Of a stretch of 32,481 nucleotides of DNA, positions 30,004-32,481 are shown piece after piece. The translations under genes and the position numbers were made by a program. Location: the IMG/VR virus record IMGVR_UViG_3300031703_000031, positions 1 to 32,481 of that record, one strand, 5' to 3'. Numbering within the stretch: position 1 is the first letter of the stretch; every line of letters begins with the position of its first letter. A model generated the notes under the pieces. The model saw nothing but the letters and a program-made list of their open reading frames with translations. It did not search any database and was not told where the DNA came from. This DNA is from a virus.

Positions 30004-30667
30004 TAACTCGCTAGGTTTGCAAGCGTTATCTCAAAACCAATCGCACTACATAAACTCAATAGATGATAATGTAGTGTCAGTTGGAACTGGTTTCGCAGGG
30101 TCAGGTAAAACATATATCGCATCTACATGTGCTGCTCAATTTATGATTGACAACAAAGATAGCCGTATCGTTTTATGCAGACCTAATGTATCTGATTCAA
30201 AATCTATAGGCTTCTTACCCGGAGAAGAATTAGATAAAATGGCACCTTGGATTACCCCATACACTGACGTACTACGTAAGCACCTAAATGGTACTTATGA
30301 GAAAGCTATGCAGTCAGGGTCAATTCAAGTAGTTCCATTCGAATACATGCAAGGTAGAACATTCGATAACTCTTTTGTTATCTTAGACGAAGCACAGCAT
30401 ACAACACCAAAAGAAATAGAAATGTTTCTCAAGAGAATAGGTAAAGATTCAAAAGTAGTTATATGTGGTGACATACCCCAAGCGAGATTAGGGCCTAAAT
30501 CAGGTCTTAATCTCTTAATAAACATGCACACCGACAAAACGTTACCTGAAGTGTCAGAGAACATCGGTGTGACAGATTTCAATAACCCAGATGACATTGT
30601 AAGGTCTGTATTCTGCAGAGAAATAACAAAAGCATTTGACAGATACTACACAATGAATGGAAATTAA
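29969..30667 (+). CDS. phoH: PhoH-like ATPase
   Basis: A PhoH-family P-loop protein, common in marine phages: Walker A GTGFAGSGKT, a CRPNVSDSKSIGFLPG segment typical of the family, Walker B FVILDEAQHTT and VVICGDIPQARLG. Members are RNA or nucleotide-associated ATPases whose role in phage is still unclear. An ATG at 29924 opens the frame, but its first 15 residues look like frame-shifted upstream coding sequence and lack a ribosome site; TTG 29969 follows GGGAG by nine bases and gives a basic start (MKKPQKKKK), 232 residues. I prefer the latter. Phosphate control is not shown here. Confidence 0.82.
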   Translation: MKKPQKKKKVPSNSLGLQALSQNQSHYINSIDDNVVSVGTGFAGSGKTYIASTCAAQFMIDNKDSRIVLCRPNVSDSKSIGFLPGEELDKMAPWITPYTDVLRKHLNGTYEKAMQSGSIQVVPFEYMQGRTFDNSFVILDEAQHTTPKEIEMFLKRIGKDSKVVICGDIPQARLGPKSGLNLLINMHTDKTLPEVSENIGVTDFNNPDDIVRSVFCREITKAFDRYYTMNGN

Positions 30668-30668
30668 T

Positions 30669-30845
30669 ATGGTATTCGACACAGGACAATGGCTAAGGTC
30701 AACAGTAATCTCATACAGGCGAGGGATACCCCACTTACTTCAGTACGAGTTAAGTGAAGAAGAAATAATAACACTAGCTCAACTAGTAGATGCCTTAACA
30801 GCAGCAAGAATAGAAGAAGCAATGAACAACAGAGGTGATGAATGA
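30669..30845 (+). CDS. 58-residue hypothetical protein
   Basis: MVFDTGQWLRSTVISYRRGI, then a helix ELSEEEIITLAQLVDALTAA and an acidic end. ATG 30669 has GGAA at good spacing; ATG 30657, inside the PhoH end, has none. No domain recognised. It overlaps the redoxin gene by four bases, so its expression is tied to that of nucleotide genes. Confidence 0.5.
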   Translation: MVFDTGQWLRSTVISYRRGIPHLLQYELSEEEIITLAQLVDALTAARIEEAMNNRGDE

Positions 30846-31075
30846 TTATCAAGTTTTACACAAAAGGTTGCCAACCATGCTATGCACTAAAAACATTGCT
30901 GGACAATCTAATGGTTGAGTATGTGTCTTGCAACATAGAAGAAGAATATCAAATAGCTGCTGATAATAAAGTAATGAGTGTGCCTACACTGCTAAACACT
31001 GAAACAGGCAAGAGACTTATTGGTTTCAAGAATGAAGAAAAAGTAAAGGAATTTCTAAATGACAATAACAGTTGA
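30842..31075 (+). CDS. Glutaredoxin/NrdH-like redoxin
   Basis: A 77-residue thioredoxin-fold protein. KFYTKGCQPCYALK has the redox pair C10-x2-C13 and MSVPTL the cis-proline P48. It passes electrons to ribonucleotide reductase, whose gene starts inside its last codons, a strong hint that it serves that enzyme. The CQPC motif is intact; relatives of this short type are known as NrdH or NrdC. A four-base overlap with the gene upstream and 17-base overlap downstream suggest one messenger. Confidence 0.85.
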   Translation: MIIKFYTKGCQPCYALKTLLDNLMVEYVSCNIEEEYQIAADNKVMSVPTLLNTETGKRLIGFKNEEKVKEFLNDNNS

Positions 31076-32481
31076 TTACGAACGTAACAGTTTTCTTTCA
31101 GAGCAAGCATACACCCTCCTTAAGGACTACTATTGTCGTGATGGGGAAGACCCACAGGACGCTTATGCAAGGGCAGCTATGGCATTCTGTAAGTCTGATT
31201 ATGAATTAGCTCAACGCATATACGACTATGCAAGTAAAGGTTGGTTTATGTTTAGCTCACCTATCTTATCTAATGCACCAGCACTTGGAGAAAAAGTACG
31301 TGGTCTACCTATTAGTTGTTTCTTATCTTACGTCCCTGATACTCTTGAAGGTCTTATTGGACACAGCACGGAATTACGGTGGCTATCCGTCAAGGGTGGC
31401 GGTGTTGGCGGTCATTGGTCTGACATTAGGTCTGTCAGTGATGTGGCTCCCTCTCCTATACCCTTCTTAAAGACTGTCGATAGTGACATGACTGCTTACC
31501 GACAAGGTAAGACACGAAAAGGTTCTTATGCTGCTTACATGGACATAACACACCCAGATATTATTGAGTTCATTAACATACGAGTACCAACAGGTGGTGA
31601 CCCTAATCGAAAGGCGTTCAATATACACAACGCAGTGAACATTACTGATGCGTTTATGGATGCAGTAACCTCAGGTGGTCAGTGGGACTTAATAGACCCT
31701 AATGATAAGACAGTTAGGGATACATTACCTGCAAGAGAACTGTGGGAACGTCTAATTGAGACACGATTCCGCACTGGAGAGCCATACCTTAACTTTATTG
31801 ATGAAGCTAACAGGCACTTACCCCCAGAAATGCGTGAGAAAGGTCTTACTATCAATGGTTCAAACCTTTGTAATGAAATTCATCTACCGACAAACGAAGA
31901 TCGGACAGCAGTCTGTTGCCTGTCAAGTGTAAACCTTGAGTATTACGAGGATTGGAAGGAGACCACTATGGTGTCTGACCTCATAACTATGCTAGATAAT
32001 GTAATAAGTTTCTTTTGTTTCCATGCTCCCAAAGAACTACGTAAGGCTGTCTACAGTGCTACACAAGAGCGTTCTTTAGGACTAGGGGCAATGGGTTTCC
32101 ACAGTGCATTACAGCGTGTGGGGATACCTTGGGAGACCCCTATGGCTACTGCCTACAATACTGAGATGTTCACTCATATAAAAGCACAAGCAAGAGCAGC
32201 ATCAGTGCACCTAGCAGAAGAACGTGGTTCATGTCCTGATGTAGATGGAATACGCAACTCACACTTATTAGCAATAGCACCTAACGCCAACTCATCAATC
32301 ATTGCTGGTTGTTCAGCATCAATAGAACCTCTTAAATCTAATGCATTTACCCATCGTACAAGGGTAGGCGCTCACTTAGTTAAGAATCCATACCTATCAA
32401 AAGTACTTGAAGACCACAGTGACAGCCCTGAATGGATTGAAGCTCAGTGGAAATCAATAATACTACATGAAGGTAGTGTAC
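31059..32481 (+). CDS. Ribonucleotide reductase large (catalytic) subunit, 5' part cut by window edge
   Basis: 474 codons without a stop, ending at the window edge. It turns ribonucleotides into deoxyribonucleotides. Visible sites: C87 in PISCFLSYVPDTL (the C225 place of E. coli NrdA), NGSNLCNEI with N269, C271 and E273 (radical cysteine C439 and its partners), C286 or C287 in CCLSSVNL (C462 place) and APNANSSIIAGCSASIEP. There is no N-terminal ATP cone, so no dATP switch there. The radical-transfer tyrosines and the C-terminal cysteines that separate class I from class II are outside the window. The ATG has AAGGA eight bases upstream inside the redoxin gene. Confidence 0.88.
   Translation, partial: MTITVDYERNSFLSEQAYTLLKDYYCRDGEDPQDAYARAAMAFCKSDYELAQRIYDYASKGWFMFSSPILSNAPALGEKVRGLPISCFLSYVPDTLEGLIGHSTELRWLSVKGGGVGGHWSDIRSVSDVAPSPIPFLKTVDSDMTAYRQGKTRKGSYAAYMDITHPDIIEFINIRVPTGGDPNRKAFNIHNAVNITDAFMDAVTSGGQWDLIDPNDKTVRDTLPARELWERLIETRFRTGEPYLNFIDEANRHLPPEMREKGLTINGSNLCNEIHLPTNEDRTAVCCLSSVNLEYYEDWKETTMVSDLITMLDNVISFFCFHAPKELRKAVYSATQERSLGLGAMGFHSALQRVGIPWETPMATAYNTEMFTHIKAQARAASVHLAEERGSCPDVDGIRNSHLLAIAPNANSSIIAGCSASIEPLKSNAFTHRTRVGAHLVKNPYLSKVLEDHSDSPEWIEAQWKSIILHEGSV

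Noticed and set aside
31228-31470. 80-codon hydrophobic frame inside the right-edge gene
   Set aside because: Shadow in another frame of ribonucleotide reductase, whose catalytic motifs are all in the frame from 31059.

Overview
This window is a contiguous part of the genome of a tailed double-stranded DNA phage, most likely a marine short-tailed (podovirus-like) phage. The case rests on gene content: a large terminase, a portal of about 730 residues, a DUF5309/SU10-type major capsid protein with an acidic scaffold, a head-tail adaptor, a P22 gp10-like stabilisation protein, repeat-built fibres, no visible tape-measure or tail-tube gene, and many tiny basic proteins I know from marine phages. 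By eye the DNA is A+T-rich. I saw no rRNA, tRNA, integrase or transposase, and no single-subunit RNA polymerase or DNA polymerase lies inside the window. The host cannot be named from the sequence.

Layout. Positions 1-20018 are a tightly packed leftward (minus-strand) late block. Read in transcription order from the right it runs: large terminase, portal, two small proteins, scaffold, major capsid protein, a small conserved protein, adaptor (with an inserted copper-protein-like domain), alanine-rich fibre, two small structural proteins, an eight-repeat carbohydrate-binding fibre, two more probable receptor-contact proteins, a run of small (often basic) proteins, a membrane protein, a 30-residue zinc-ribbon peptide, an M15 peptidase endolysin, a GTA-type holin, an XhlA-like membrane protein, the stabilisation protein, and a long fibre that runs off the left edge. 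Hairpin terminators after the capsid gene and after an 83-codon gene may grade expression.

Positions 20019-20967 hold a divergent, gene-free control region packed with short palindromes. From 20968 to the right edge the genes run rightward: an acidic-tailed protein, a hairpin array with 35-bp tandem repeats, several unknown small proteins, an rIIA/rIIB pair, a single-strand-binding-like protein, a GP88-like cysteine-rich protein, a SleB-type cell wall hydrolase, a probable small terminase, small proteins, a cytosine-methyltransferase-like protein, a DUF3310 protein, PhoH, a glutaredoxin-like redoxin and the first 474 codons of a ribonucleotide reductase large subunit. These look like takeover, nucleotide supply, DNA metabolism and regulation, plus two genes (SleB, small terminase) that normally act late.

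The most interesting signal is a 16-base core, ATCTTTTAAGTACCTT, found four times, only outside genes and always pointing with transcription: twice in tandem toward the terminase block, once before rIIA and once before the small-terminase operon. Three copies continue into TATAG, which resembles the 3' half of T7-type promoters. I propose these are the promoters of a phage RNA polymerase encoded outside the window. A cupredoxin domain with all four copper ligands inside the adaptor is the other main oddity.
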